Assembly: GCA_029937205.1 (NCBI GenBank)
Contig: JAPYQV010000032.1
Location: 1 to 13,183, forward strand
From: Alphaproteobacteria bacterium
Lineage (GTDB): Bacteria; Pseudomonadota; Alphaproteobacteria; UBA828
Direction: 5' to 3'
DNA: 13,183 nucleotides
Part shown: positions 1 through 6,113 of the stretch, piece after piece
Layout of the letters: each line of letters starts with the position of its first letter
How positions within the stretch are numbered: position 1 is the first letter of the stretch
The notes under the pieces: generated by a model
Database searches by the model: none
The model's input: the letters and a program-made list of their open reading frames with translations, nothing else
What the model was told of the DNA's origin: nothing
Made by a program: the position numbers and the translations under genes

Positions 1-2
1 CC

Positions 3-509
3 ATTATATTACCCGCCCTATTGATACTCACCACATCGTTCGTGTTTGGCTATGCAAAGCCGGTGCCGGTCAACTTCGCCAAATTGCGCAAGCCCAAACG
101 GGATATGTTCTGGGTCGCCGCAGCTGGCCCGGCGGCCAATATCTTGATGGCGTTTGTTGCTGGGCTCCTGCTTTTTGCGACACCAATCATGCCGGAAGGC
201 TTCGACAAATGGTGGATTGAAATGTTGAGCGTCGGCATTCACCTCAACATCATTCTCGCCGTGTTCAACATGCTGCCGGTGCTGCCGCTTGATGGCGGGC
301 GTATGTTGGTCGGCGTTCTGCCGCGACCCTATGCAATGCTCTTTGCTCGGACCGAGCGCTACGGTTTCCTGGCGCTGCTCGCGCTGATTTTAATTTTGCC
401 CTTAATTGCCCAGCAATTTGGCGTATTCTTTCACCCGTTGGCATGGATTCTCATGCCTATCGTGGATTGGATATTCGAACTGCTTCTGACAGTTCTGGGC
501 CTGGGTTAG
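3..509 (+). CDS. Site-2-type zinc metalloprotease (peptidase M50), 5' truncated by window edge
   Basis: This is the C-terminal part (168 residues) of a membrane-embedded zinc protease of the M50/site-2 protease family. The reading frame is open to the window edge, so the start and the HExxH zinc site lie upstream and outside view. Visible family marks, in order, are the stretch GYAKPVPVNF followed by LRKPKRDMF, the membrane segment beginning AAAGPAANILMAF, and FNMLPVLPLDGGR, whose Asp (codon 291-293) is the usual third zinc ligand. Further hydrophobic segments follow to the stop. There is no PDZ domain in the visible part, and the layout fits the small, PDZ-less M50 group rather than RseP. 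Its substrate cannot be told. It ends 7 bases before scpA and is probably cotranscribed with scpAB. M50 genes beside scpAB are known in several bacterial groups. The family call is firm; the function is general. Confidence 0.9.
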   Translation: MILPALLILTTSFVFGYAKPVPVNFAKLRKPKRDMFWVAAAGPAANILMAFVAGLLLFATPIMPEGFDKWWIEMLSVGIHLNIILAVFNMLPVLPLDGGRMLVGVLPRPYAMLFARTERYGFLALLALILILPLIAQQFGVFFHPLAWILMPIVDWIFELLLTVLGLG

Positions 510-516
510 TAATGGA

Positions 517-1344
517 ATGAGTGAACAACCGGAGCATGGCGGGGACTTGCCGTCTTCAGATCCACCCAGCGAAACTGTGTCGCCGGAATTTGAGAGCGGC
601 GAGCGCGAATACGCGCTCATCCTGGATCTCGACGGCTTTGAAGGGCCGCTCGACGTGTTGCTCACGCTGACGCGCAGCCAGAAGGTCGATCTTAGCAAGA
701 TTTCGATTCTCGAATTGGCCGAACAATATCTCGCCTTTATTGCCCGGGCGCACGAACTGAAGCTCGAAATAGCCGCCGATTATCTCGTCATGGCCGCCTG
801 GCTCGCCTATATGAAGTCTCGCCTGCTGCTGCCGGAACCCGAGGGCGATGAAGAGCCGAGTGGACAGGAAATGGCCGATGCCTTGGCGTTCCGTCTGCGT
901 CGTTTGGAAGCCATGCGGGATGCAGCGGGGAAATTAATGCGCCGGGCGCGCCTCGGCATTGATGTATTTGCCGGTGGTGCGCCGGAAGGCATTAAAATCA
1001 TCCGCACTTCGCAGTTTGAGGCTAGCCTCTACGATCTATTGAAATGTTATGCCGATCACAAACTCGATCAGGAACGCGGCGAGACATTGCAAATTCTGGC
1101 CAGCCAGAGCTATTCCATGGAGGCGGCATATCGCCGCCTGTCGGAAATGCTGCCGAGTATGCCGGAGTGGGAATCGATGGCGCGCTTCCTGCCGCCTGAA
1201 GCTGGCCGCGGCATCACGTTACGCTCGGCGGTGGCGACCACTTTTGCCGCCAGCCTGGAACTCGCCCGCGAAGGTAAATTGCAATTGCGTCAATTCGAGC
1301 CGTTTGGGCGCATCTACGTGCGCCGTCACCCGGAGGAAACATGA
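517..1344 (+). CDS. scpA: Segregation and condensation protein A (kleisin ScpA)
   Basis: ScpA is the kleisin subunit that bridges the SMC heads and, with ScpB, forms the bacterial condensin that compacts and segregates the chromosome. The protein has 275 residues, which is normal for the family. Residues 1-31 are a variable acidic leader. The conserved kleisin N-terminal part then begins with LDGFEGPLDVLL and continues through KVDLSKISILELAEQYL and YLVMAAWLAYMKSRLLLP, all typical of ScpA. The C-terminal winged-helix part that contacts the SMC head is seen around the ELAREGKLQLRQFEPFGRIYV region. ATG 517 has only a weak ribosome site; an out-of-frame ATG lies at 512. The stop overlaps the scpB start by 4 bases (ATGA), implying translational coupling and equal supply of the two partners. 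The family assignment is certain. Confidence 0.96.
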   Translation: MSEQPEHGGDLPSSDPPSETVSPEFESGEREYALILDLDGFEGPLDVLLTLTRSQKVDLSKISILELAEQYLAFIARAHELKLEIAADYLVMAAWLAYMKSRLLLPEPEGDEEPSGQEMADALAFRLRRLEAMRDAAGKLMRRARLGIDVFAGGAPEGIKIIRTSQFEASLYDLLKCYADHKLDQERGETLQILASQSYSMEAAYRRLSEMLPSMPEWESMARFLPPEAGRGITLRSAVATTFAASLELAREGKLQLRQFEPFGRIYVRRHPEET

Positions 1345-2144
1345 GCACAGAATTAGGAGTATCCGGAGAGGATAGGGTGCGCGATGAAACGAACCCATCC
1401 GAAGACGGCTTTGCCGATCAAACAGGCCAGCATTTGCGCATTTTGGAGGCGCTGCTGTTTGCTTCCGATGGACCGGTCGACGGCGAAACTCTGAACGAAA
1501 AGCTACCAGACGGCGCGGATATAGGCGCATTGATCGCCAGTCTTGCCGAGCGTTATGCCAATCGCGGTGTAAATCTTGTCGCTGTTGGTGGCGGCTGGGT
1601 GTTTCGCACGGCGCCTGACCTGGCGCCCCATTTAACGGTCTACCGCACTGTTAAAAGGCGGCTTTCCCGGGCGGCGCTGGAGACGCTTGCCATAATTGCA
1701 TATCACCAACCAGTGACACGGGCGGAAGTCGAGGAAATCAGAGGCGTTGGTCTTAGCCGTGGCACACTTGATCAATTGCTCGAAGCAGGCTGGATCAAGC
1801 CCAAGGGCCGGCGGCGAGTACCTGGCAGGCCGCTCACATGGGTGACCACCGACGATTTTCTCAATCATTTCGGTATCGACAGTCTGGCCGATCTCCCAGG
1901 CGTTGACGAACTGAAGGCGGCCGGACTTTTGCAAGCCAATCCTGTGGCCATCGGGGACGTAGGGGAATTGCCGCTGGACGACCCGTTGGGCGAGTCTTTT
2001 GACGACGCCGCCGACGATGACGACGGCGAAACCGGTGATGACAGTGGTGAAGACCCATTCGGCGAACCCTTCGGCGATGAGAGGCACATTGAGCCATCCG
2101 GCGAGAATAGCGGCGCTGAGTTAGACGATTCCACGAGTGAATAG
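1341..2144 (+). CDS. scpB: Segregation and condensation protein B (ScpB) with long acidic tail
   Basis: ScpB is the dimeric kleisin-associated subunit of the SMC-ScpAB condensin complex. The 267-residue protein has a variable leader (1-30), a first winged-helix domain (about 31-95) and a second (about 108-175). The family hallmark is SRAALETLAIIAYHQPVTRA followed by VEEIRGV and GRPLTWVTTDDFLNHFGI. From about residue 205 to the end it is a low-complexity acidic tail (runs of D/E with repeated DPFGE/EPFGD units), longer than in the minimal ScpB of Firmicutes and presumably disordered. The start ATG overlaps the scpA stop and has a good Shine-Dalgarno site, GGAGG at 1332-1336, inside the end of scpA. 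No gene follows directly. In related genomes tatA often comes next, but here the fbpBC pair intervenes. Confidence 0.95.
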   Translation: MSTELGVSGEDRVRDETNPSEDGFADQTGQHLRILEALLFASDGPVDGETLNEKLPDGADIGALIASLAERYANRGVNLVAVGGGWVFRTAPDLAPHLTVYRTVKRRLSRAALETLAIIAYHQPVTRAEVEEIRGVGLSRGTLDQLLEAGWIKPKGRRRVPGRPLTWVTTDDFLNHFGIDSLADLPGVDELKAAGLLQANPVAIGDVGELPLDDPLGESFDDAADDDDGETGDDSGEDPFGEPFGDERHIEPSGENSGAELDDSTSE

Positions 2145-2323
2145 CTCGGGACGATTCATGTTCAGAAAAATATTCGTCGATTCCTAGTCTGCTCCCCTAG
2201 TTTGGCGACAGAACAGACCGGCCGCACCGGTTGGGAAGATCAATTGCTGTCGACTCAAAGACCTAAAAAAATTAAGGTTTAGTGGGTAGACACAACGCTA
2301 AGCTATGGTTAATCTGTTTTAGT

Positions 2324-2338
2324 TGATAATGATTTGCA
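2324..2338. promoter_or_regulatory. Putative Fur-type iron-responsive operator upstream of fbpBC
   Basis: The site reads TGATAAT-G-ATTTGCA, a 7-1-7 arrangement. The left half is identical to the classic Fur half-site TGATAAT, and the right half matches ATTATCA at 5 of 7 positions. On the other strand it reads TGCAAAT-C-ATTATCA, a common form of Fur boxes. It overlaps a perfect 10-bp palindrome (TGCAATTGCA, 2335-2344). It lies 117 bases before the start of an iron-permease gene and covers a possible -10 (GATAAT), as expected for iron-dependent repression. In alphaproteobacteria related sites can be bound by Fur, by the manganese regulator Mur, or replaced by RirA/Irr sites, so the actual regulator is not settled. 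Confidence 0.6.
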
Positions 2339-2424
2339 ATTGCATTAACAGCCGACGAAGACCTTTCAACCCGCAACTCAACACAGTATGAAATTAGACA
2401 CGAACTATCCGTCAGTTCGGGGTT

Positions 2425-2451
2425 GGGCTCGATCATGCGGCATGTGAGCCC
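2425..2451 (+). promoter_or_regulatory. Stem-loop immediately upstream of the fbpB start codon
   Basis: GGGCTC (2425-2430) pairs perfectly with GAGCCC (2446-2451). Inside it, CATG (2434-2437) can pair with CATG (2441-2444) around a CGG loop. The helix ends 3 bases before the ATG at 2455 and occupies the place where a ribosome binding site would be; no Shine-Dalgarno sequence is visible outside it. It could limit ribosome access in the fbpB mRNA or be chance in GC-rich DNA. No terminator T run follows. Confidence 0.4.
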
Positions 2452-2454
2452 GGC

Positions 2455-4188
2455 ATGTCCGAACTAAATCTGAGCGTCGGCGCTTCGCCCCTGCGCCGAT
2501 TTGCTTGGATCTCCCGTTCGCGCGGCCAAAATATGCGCGGTTGGAGCGCACTGGCAGTATTTGTGGCGCTGCTGGTTTCGGTGCCGATCGTGGTGGTGTT
2601 CAGCTATGTTTTCGTACCCGCCGGCGAGGTCTGGCGTCATTTGGCCGACACCGTTCTTGCCACCTATGTGATCAATACGTTGTGGCTTGTCTTTGACGTC
2701 GGACTCGGCGTGTTTGTGCTCGGCGTTGGCACGGCCTGGCTCGTTACCATGTGTCGATTTCCCGGCCGGGCGCTGCTCGAATGGGGATTGTTGCTGCCGC
2801 TTGCCGTGCCGGCCTATGCCATCGCCTACAGTTATGCCGGCATGCTCGATTATTCTGGCCCAGTTCAGTCGGGCTTACGTGGCTGGTTCGGCTGGTCGCG
2901 CGCCGATTACTGGTTTCCCAATATTCGCTCGGTCGGTGGCGCTGCGGGTGTTCTGGCATTTGTGCTTTATCCCTATGTGTACATGTTGGCGCGCGCCGCT
3001 TTTCTCGAGCAATCGGTTTGTGTAATTGAAATTGGCCGTACCTTGGGGCGGGGGCCGTGGCGCAGTTTTACCTCGATCGCCTTGCCTTTGGCGCGACCGG
3101 CCATCGTCACCGGTATTGCGCTTGCGCTGATGGAGACATTGAGCGATTTCGGCGCGGTGCAGCATTTTGGCGTGGCGACATTCACCACCGGCATTTACCG
3201 CACGTGGTTCGGCTTGGGTGATCCGGCGGCGGCGGCGCAATTGGCGGCGATCCTCCTGGCTTTTGTCTTTCTCTTGCTGGTCGGCGAGCGCCTGACGCGT
3301 GGCCGGGCGCAGTTCCACCACACCTCGCGGCGCTACCGGGAACTACCGCGTTACTCCCTGCGCGGCGGTTGGGCCGCGCTGGCTATTCTCGCCTGTGCTC
3401 TGCCGATCATTCTCGGTTTTTTGCTGCCCGGCGGCCAGTTGCTGGTGTGGCTGTTCGAAACTACCGGTGAATCTGCGGGCGAGAGCGGGGGTGGCCGGTT
3501 GTGGTGGCATACCGCGAACAGCCTGATGTTGGCGACCAGCGCCGCGGCGATCGCAGTTGTTGTAGCCCTTCTGCTGGCTTACGGCGTTCGTCTCAATCCC
3601 CACCCTGTGGCCAAAAGTGCGGCGCGCATTGCCGGGCTCGGATATGCGGTGCCTGGTTCGGTTATCGCTGTCGGTGTGCTGGTGCCGCTGGCGTGGCTCG
3701 ACAATACGCTCGACGGCTGGCTGCGCGATTCTTTCGGCGTGTCCAGCGGCCTCCTCTTGAGCGGCACTATCACCGCCCTTATGTTCGCTTATGTGGTTCG
3801 ATTTCTCGCAGTATCTCTCAACACGATTGACGCCAGCCTGGCCAAGGTAACCCCGGCCATGGACGGCGTTGCCCGCACCCTCGGCATGGGACCGGCTGCG
3901 ACCGTGGCTCGGGTTCATGTGCCGATCATCTCGCCCAGCCTGTTGACAGCTGGCCTGTTGGTCTTCGTCGATGTGATGAAAGAATTGCCGGCGACGCTGA
4001 TTCTCAGGCCATTCGATTTCAACACATTGGCGGTGCGCGCCTTTGAGCTGGCTTCGGATGAGCAAATGCGTGCTGCGGCAGCGCCTGCCCTGGCCATTGT
4101 TGGCGCGGGTTTGATTCCTGTTGCATTGCTTAGTCTGGCCATTTCCCGCGCCCGGCCGGGCCACGCCCAAGTGGCGGCGCAGCCGTGA
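2455..4188 (+). CDS. fbpB: Fe(III)-type ABC transporter, fused two-domain permease (FbpB/SfuB/AfuB family)
   Basis: This is an inner-membrane permease of the iron(III) ABC importer family, in which two BPD-transport permease domains are fused in one 577-residue chain, the usual size for FbpB/SfuB. The chain starts with a basic cytoplasmic leader (RRFAWISRSRGQNMRG) and then about six hydrophobic segments per half. Each half has the cytoplasmic EAA loop that docks to the ATPase. The first is near residues 193-217 (IGRTLGRGPWRSF, then IALPLARPAI) and the second near 470-495 (VARTLGMGPAATV, then VPIISPSLL). The phrase LADTVLATYVINTLWL near residues 62-77 and METLSDFGAVQHFGVATFTT are typical of this family, as is DVMKELPATLILRPFDFNTLAVRAFE in the second half. 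The stop overlaps the fbpC start by 4 bases. The substrate is inferred as ferric iron from family resemblance and the upstream Fur-like site. No binding-protein gene (fbpA) is next to it. Confidence 0.9.
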   Translation: MSELNLSVGASPLRRFAWISRSRGQNMRGWSALAVFVALLVSVPIVVVFSYVFVPAGEVWRHLADTVLATYVINTLWLVFDVGLGVFVLGVGTAWLVTMCRFPGRALLEWGLLLPLAVPAYAIAYSYAGMLDYSGPVQSGLRGWFGWSRADYWFPNIRSVGGAAGVLAFVLYPYVYMLARAAFLEQSVCVIEIGRTLGRGPWRSFTSIALPLARPAIVTGIALALMETLSDFGAVQHFGVATFTTGIYRTWFGLGDPAAAAQLAAILLAFVFLLLVGERLTRGRAQFHHTSRRYRELPRYSLRGGWAALAILACALPIILGFLLPGGQLLVWLFETTGESAGESGGGRLWWHTANSLMLATSAAAIAVVVALLLAYGVRLNPHPVAKSAARIAGLGYAVPGSVIAVGVLVPLAWLDNTLDGWLRDSFGVSSGLLLSGTITALMFAYVVRFLAVSLNTIDASLAKVTPAMDGVARTLGMGPAATVARVHVPIISPSLLTAGLLVFVDVMKELPATLILRPFDFNTLAVRAFELASDEQMRAAAAPALAIVGAGLIPVALLSLAISRARPGHAQVAAQP

Positions 4189-5258
4189 GCGCGGAGAAAT
4201 TGACGCCTGGTCTCAGGCTCGAGGAGGTGAGTCATCGCTATGGCCGTGATCCGGTGTTGCACGGTCTTAGCCTTGAAATTGCGCGCGGTGAAATCGTTTG
4301 CTTGTTGGGGCCGTCGGGCTGCGGCAAGTCCACGAGCCTCCGTGTTGCCGCAGGACTAGAGCCGATCCAAGAAGGGCGCGTCGAAATTGCCGGCAAGGAG
4401 GTCGCCCGGCCCGGTTTCTCGGTGCCGCCCGAGCACCGTCGTGTCGGTCTTATGTTTCAGGATTACGCTTTGTTTCCGCATCTTCGCGTGATTGACAATG
4501 TCGCCTTCGGAGTGCGCGAAGGAGACAAAGCAGCCAAACGACGCGTGGCGATGGATTTGCTCACCCGCCTCGGCGTTGACGGCTACGCCCGGGATTTTCC
4601 ACATGTATTGTCGGGTGGCGAGCAGCAACGCGTTGCTTTGGCCCGCGCCCTTGCCCCCCGCCCGGTGGTTATGTTGCTGGATGAACCGTTTTCCGGCCTC
4701 GATCGGCGCCTCCGTGATCGTGTGCGCAATGATACCCTTGGTGTGCTGCGTGAGCTGTCTGTCGCTACTCTGCTGGTCACCCATGATGCCGAGGAAGCTA
4801 TGTTGATGGCCGACCGCATCGCCCTCATGCGCGCCGGCGCGATCGTCCAATCGGGAACCGCAGCGGAGCTATATGAGCGGCCGGAAAGCGCATTTGCCGC
4901 CTCATTTTTCGGTGACGTCAACATATTTGAGGGGACGGCACAGGACGGCAAAGTCAAAACGCCGCTGGGGTCGCTCGATACAGTACTTCAAGATGGCTGT
5001 AAAGTGCGTGTCTTCATTCGCCCGGAAGCTCTCCTGCTTGCGCCAGCGCCGCGTCCGGACGCAGACAGCACCGCCGCTGAAATTATCGAAAACCACCTGC
5101 TCGGCTCGGTCAGCCTAGTGCGATTGAAGTTAGAAGGCGCTGAGGAGCCCCTGACAGCCCGGAGCGATAACGGCGCACTGTGGAAAGCCGGGAAAAGGGT
5201 GCGCATTCGGCTTGACCCAGCACGTAGTTTTGTGTTCCCTGCAAGTCAGGAAATGTAG
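4185..5258 (+). CDS. fbpC: Fe(III)-type ABC transporter ATPase (FbpC/FutC family)
   Basis: This is the cytoplasmic ATPase that powers the adjoining FbpB permease. The 357 residues contain every expected ABC motif: Walker A GPSGCGKST (42-50), the Q-loop Gln in LMFQDYALFPH (Q92), signature LSGGEQQRVALARAL (142-156), Walker B VVMLLDEP (161-168), the D-loop GLD (171-173) and the H-loop His in LLVTHDAEEA (H200). After about residue 240 comes a C-terminal beta-rich part of TOBE type (about 275-355), as in the CUT1/Fbp ATPases. It starts with GTG at 4185, overlapping the fbpB stop by 4 bases (GTGA), with no clear ribosome site of its own, so its translation is probably coupled. A sulfate or polyamine role is possible for such ATPases in general, but the partner permease points to iron. 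Confidence 0.92.
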   Translation: MSAEKLTPGLRLEEVSHRYGRDPVLHGLSLEIARGEIVCLLGPSGCGKSTSLRVAAGLEPIQEGRVEIAGKEVARPGFSVPPEHRRVGLMFQDYALFPHLRVIDNVAFGVREGDKAAKRRVAMDLLTRLGVDGYARDFPHVLSGGEQQRVALARALAPRPVVMLLDEPFSGLDRRLRDRVRNDTLGVLRELSVATLLVTHDAEEAMLMADRIALMRAGAIVQSGTAAELYERPESAFAASFFGDVNIFEGTAQDGKVKTPLGSLDTVLQDGCKVRVFIRPEALLLAPAPRPDADSTAAEIIENHLLGSVSLVRLKLEGAEEPLTARSDNGALWKAGKRVRIRLDPARSFVFPASQEM

Positions 5259-5331
5259 CCAATGGCCGCACTTAGCCGATACCGTTGCGGTGTCACGCGA
5301 AAAGTTTGGTTAATTACGACCCTCGGAAATT

Positions 5332-5337
5332 TAGAAT
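5332..5337 (+). promoter_or_regulatory. Possible -10 element for tatABC
   Basis: TAGAAT at 5332-5337 matches the sigma-70 -10 consensus at 5 of 6 positions and lies 22 bases before the tatA start, in an AT-richer patch of the 101-bp gap after fbpC. No convincing -35 is found at 16-18 bases upstream: the best TTG-containing match, TTGGTT at 5306-5311, is 20 bases away. A tatA ribosome site, GGGAG at 5346-5350, lies 9 bases before its ATG. The promoter call is tentative. Confidence 0.3.
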
Positions 5338-5359
5338 CTAGGATTGGGAGTGTACCTGA

Positions 5360-5632
5360 ATGACGTTTGGAATTTGGCAAATTGTGCTGATCGTTCTGGT
5401 AGTCGTATTGGTGTTCGGAGCGGGTAAAATTCCCCGGGTGATGGGAGATTTTGCCAAGGGAATCAAGAGCTTCAAAGCGGGCATGAAAGACGGTGAAACG
5501 GGCGAACCGGCGCAGTCTAGTGCCAGCGAGAAGCCGGCCGAGAGTGCTGAGGGTGACGCTAAGGCGATTAATGCCGAAACCGCTGCGGTGGATACTGGCA
5601 GCGCGAAAAAAGACGAAGCCGCAAAGGGTTAG
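5360..5632 (+). CDS. tatA: Twin-arginine translocase subunit TatA
   Basis: TatA is the small pore-forming subunit of the Tat system, which moves folded proteins with RR signal peptides across the inner membrane. The 90-residue chain has the standard plan: a short periplasmic N-terminus, one membrane helix (about residues 5-20, IWQIVLIVLVVVLVFG), the FG hinge (19-20), then the amphipathic helix with GAGKIPRVMGDFAKGIKSFKAG (20-41). A hydrophilic, Lys/Glu-rich tail completes it. It opens the tatABC cluster, with GGGAG 9 bases before ATG 5360. It follows fbpC after 101 bases, so it may have its own promoter. TatA rather than TatB is supported by the FKxG motif and by the presence of a separate TatB downstream. 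Confidence 0.95.
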   Translation: MTFGIWQIVLIVLVVVLVFGAGKIPRVMGDFAKGIKSFKAGMKDGETGEPAQSSASEKPAESAEGDAKAINAETAAVDTGSAKKDEAAKG

Positions 5633-5682
5633 CGGCGGTATCCACGCGCCTCAAGCCTCTCAGGATTAAGGGAGATCGACGG

Positions 5683-5697
5683 CCGCATCTTTTGCGG
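5683..5697 (+). promoter_or_regulatory. Small hairpin in the tatB leader
   Basis: CCGCA (5683-5687) pairs with TGCGG (5693-5697) around a TCTTT loop. The helix would cover the GTG at 5697, an alternative tatB start. It lies between a good purine tract (AAGGGAGA, 5668-5675) and the ATG at 5706. Folding would shorten the effective gap between that tract and the ATG from 30 to about 15 bases. This favours ATG 5706 over GTG 5697. The biological relevance is inferred only. Confidence 0.3.
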
Positions 5698-5705
5698 TGA
5701 GCATC

Positions 5706-6110
5706 ATGTTAGATATTGGCTGGATGGAAATAGCGATCGTCATGGGGATCGCCATTGTGGTGGTTGGGCCTAAGGAACTGCCCAAGGTTCTGCGCACGGT
5801 CGGCAAATGGCGCGGCAAGGCCAGTGCCTATGCGCGCGATTTCCAGCGCTCGATCGAAGATGCCGCCGATTACAGTGAAATGGATGCGATCAAGAAAGAG
5901 ATTGAGGAAGCCAATCGTGAACTCAACGACGCCAAACGCGATTTGGGCGATCAGGCAGCCTCGGTGAAAAGCGATATGGATGCGGCGACCAAGGATACGA
6001 CGGTCCTCAAGGTCGATTCAGACGGCGGCGTCAGCGAGCCCTCCGACGGGTCGTCGGACGGTGGCACGGCAAAACCGGGCGACGGCCAAGAGAATAGCGC
6101 GAACGCCTAA
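5706..6110 (+). CDS. tatB: Twin-arginine translocase subunit TatB
   Basis: TatB forms the receptor complex with TatC that recognises twin-arginine signal peptides. Starting at ATG 5706 the chain is 134 residues and begins MLDIGWMEIAIVM, matching the MxDIG start that is highly conserved in TatB. A GTG at 5697 would add MSI. The membrane helix (about 6-20) leads into VVGPKELPKVLRTVG, the TatB hinge and amphipathic helix. A long charged helix follows (about 42-95, rich in E, K, D), then a low-complexity D/G/S-rich tail. GGTGA at 5696-5700 may serve as a close ribosome site for ATG 5706. The gene lies 64-73 bases after tatA and 3 bases before tatC. The family call is firm; the start is moderately certain. 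Confidence 0.92.
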   Translation: MLDIGWMEIAIVMGIAIVVVGPKELPKVLRTVGKWRGKASAYARDFQRSIEDAADYSEMDAIKKEIEEANRELNDAKRDLGDQAASVKSDMDAATKDTTVLKVDSDGGVSEPSDGSSDGGTAKPGDGQENSANA

Positions 6111-6113
6111 GCC

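Larger units (their letters stand above)
2145..2454. other. 310-bp non-coding region between scpB and fbpB
   Basis: This is the longest gene-free stretch in the window and is clearly more AT-rich than its flanks in its centre (about 2260-2350). It holds no ORF with protein-like character and no tRNA. It contains a short GC hairpin (ACCGG 2217-2221 with CCGGT 2227-2231) that lacks a following T run and so is not a convincing terminator for scpB. It also contains an iron-type operator (2324-2338) with an adjoining perfect palindrome (TGCAATTGCA, 2335-2344), and a stem-loop just ahead of the fbpB start (2425-2451). The sequence GATAAT at 2325-2330 resembles a -10 element but has no good -35 at normal distance. 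The region reads as a promoter and leader for fbpBC. Confidence 0.7.

Noticed and set aside
1632..2087. Minus-strand ORF (151 codons) opposite scpB
   Set aside because: It is antisense to the conserved ScpB core and tail; nothing recognisable in the translation.
2217..2231. ACCGG/CCGGT hairpin after scpB as an intrinsic terminator
   Set aside because: It has only five base pairs and no T run follows; kept only as a remark in the intergenic entry.
2145..2454. Transposon or integrase scar that delivered fbpBC
   Set aside because: No terminal inverted repeats, target duplications, transposase remnants or tRNA ends are visible on either side of fbpBC.
3343..4170. Long minus-strand ORF (275 codons) opposite fbpB
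   Set aside because: It lies wholly inside fbpB, and its translation is rich in R, Q, G and H without domains or hydrophobic pattern. It is a typical shadow of a GC-rich membrane-protein gene.
5266..5290. CCGCA/TGCGG inverted repeat after fbpC as a terminator
   Set aside because: The stem is short with a 15-base loop and no T run; likely chance in GC-rich DNA.
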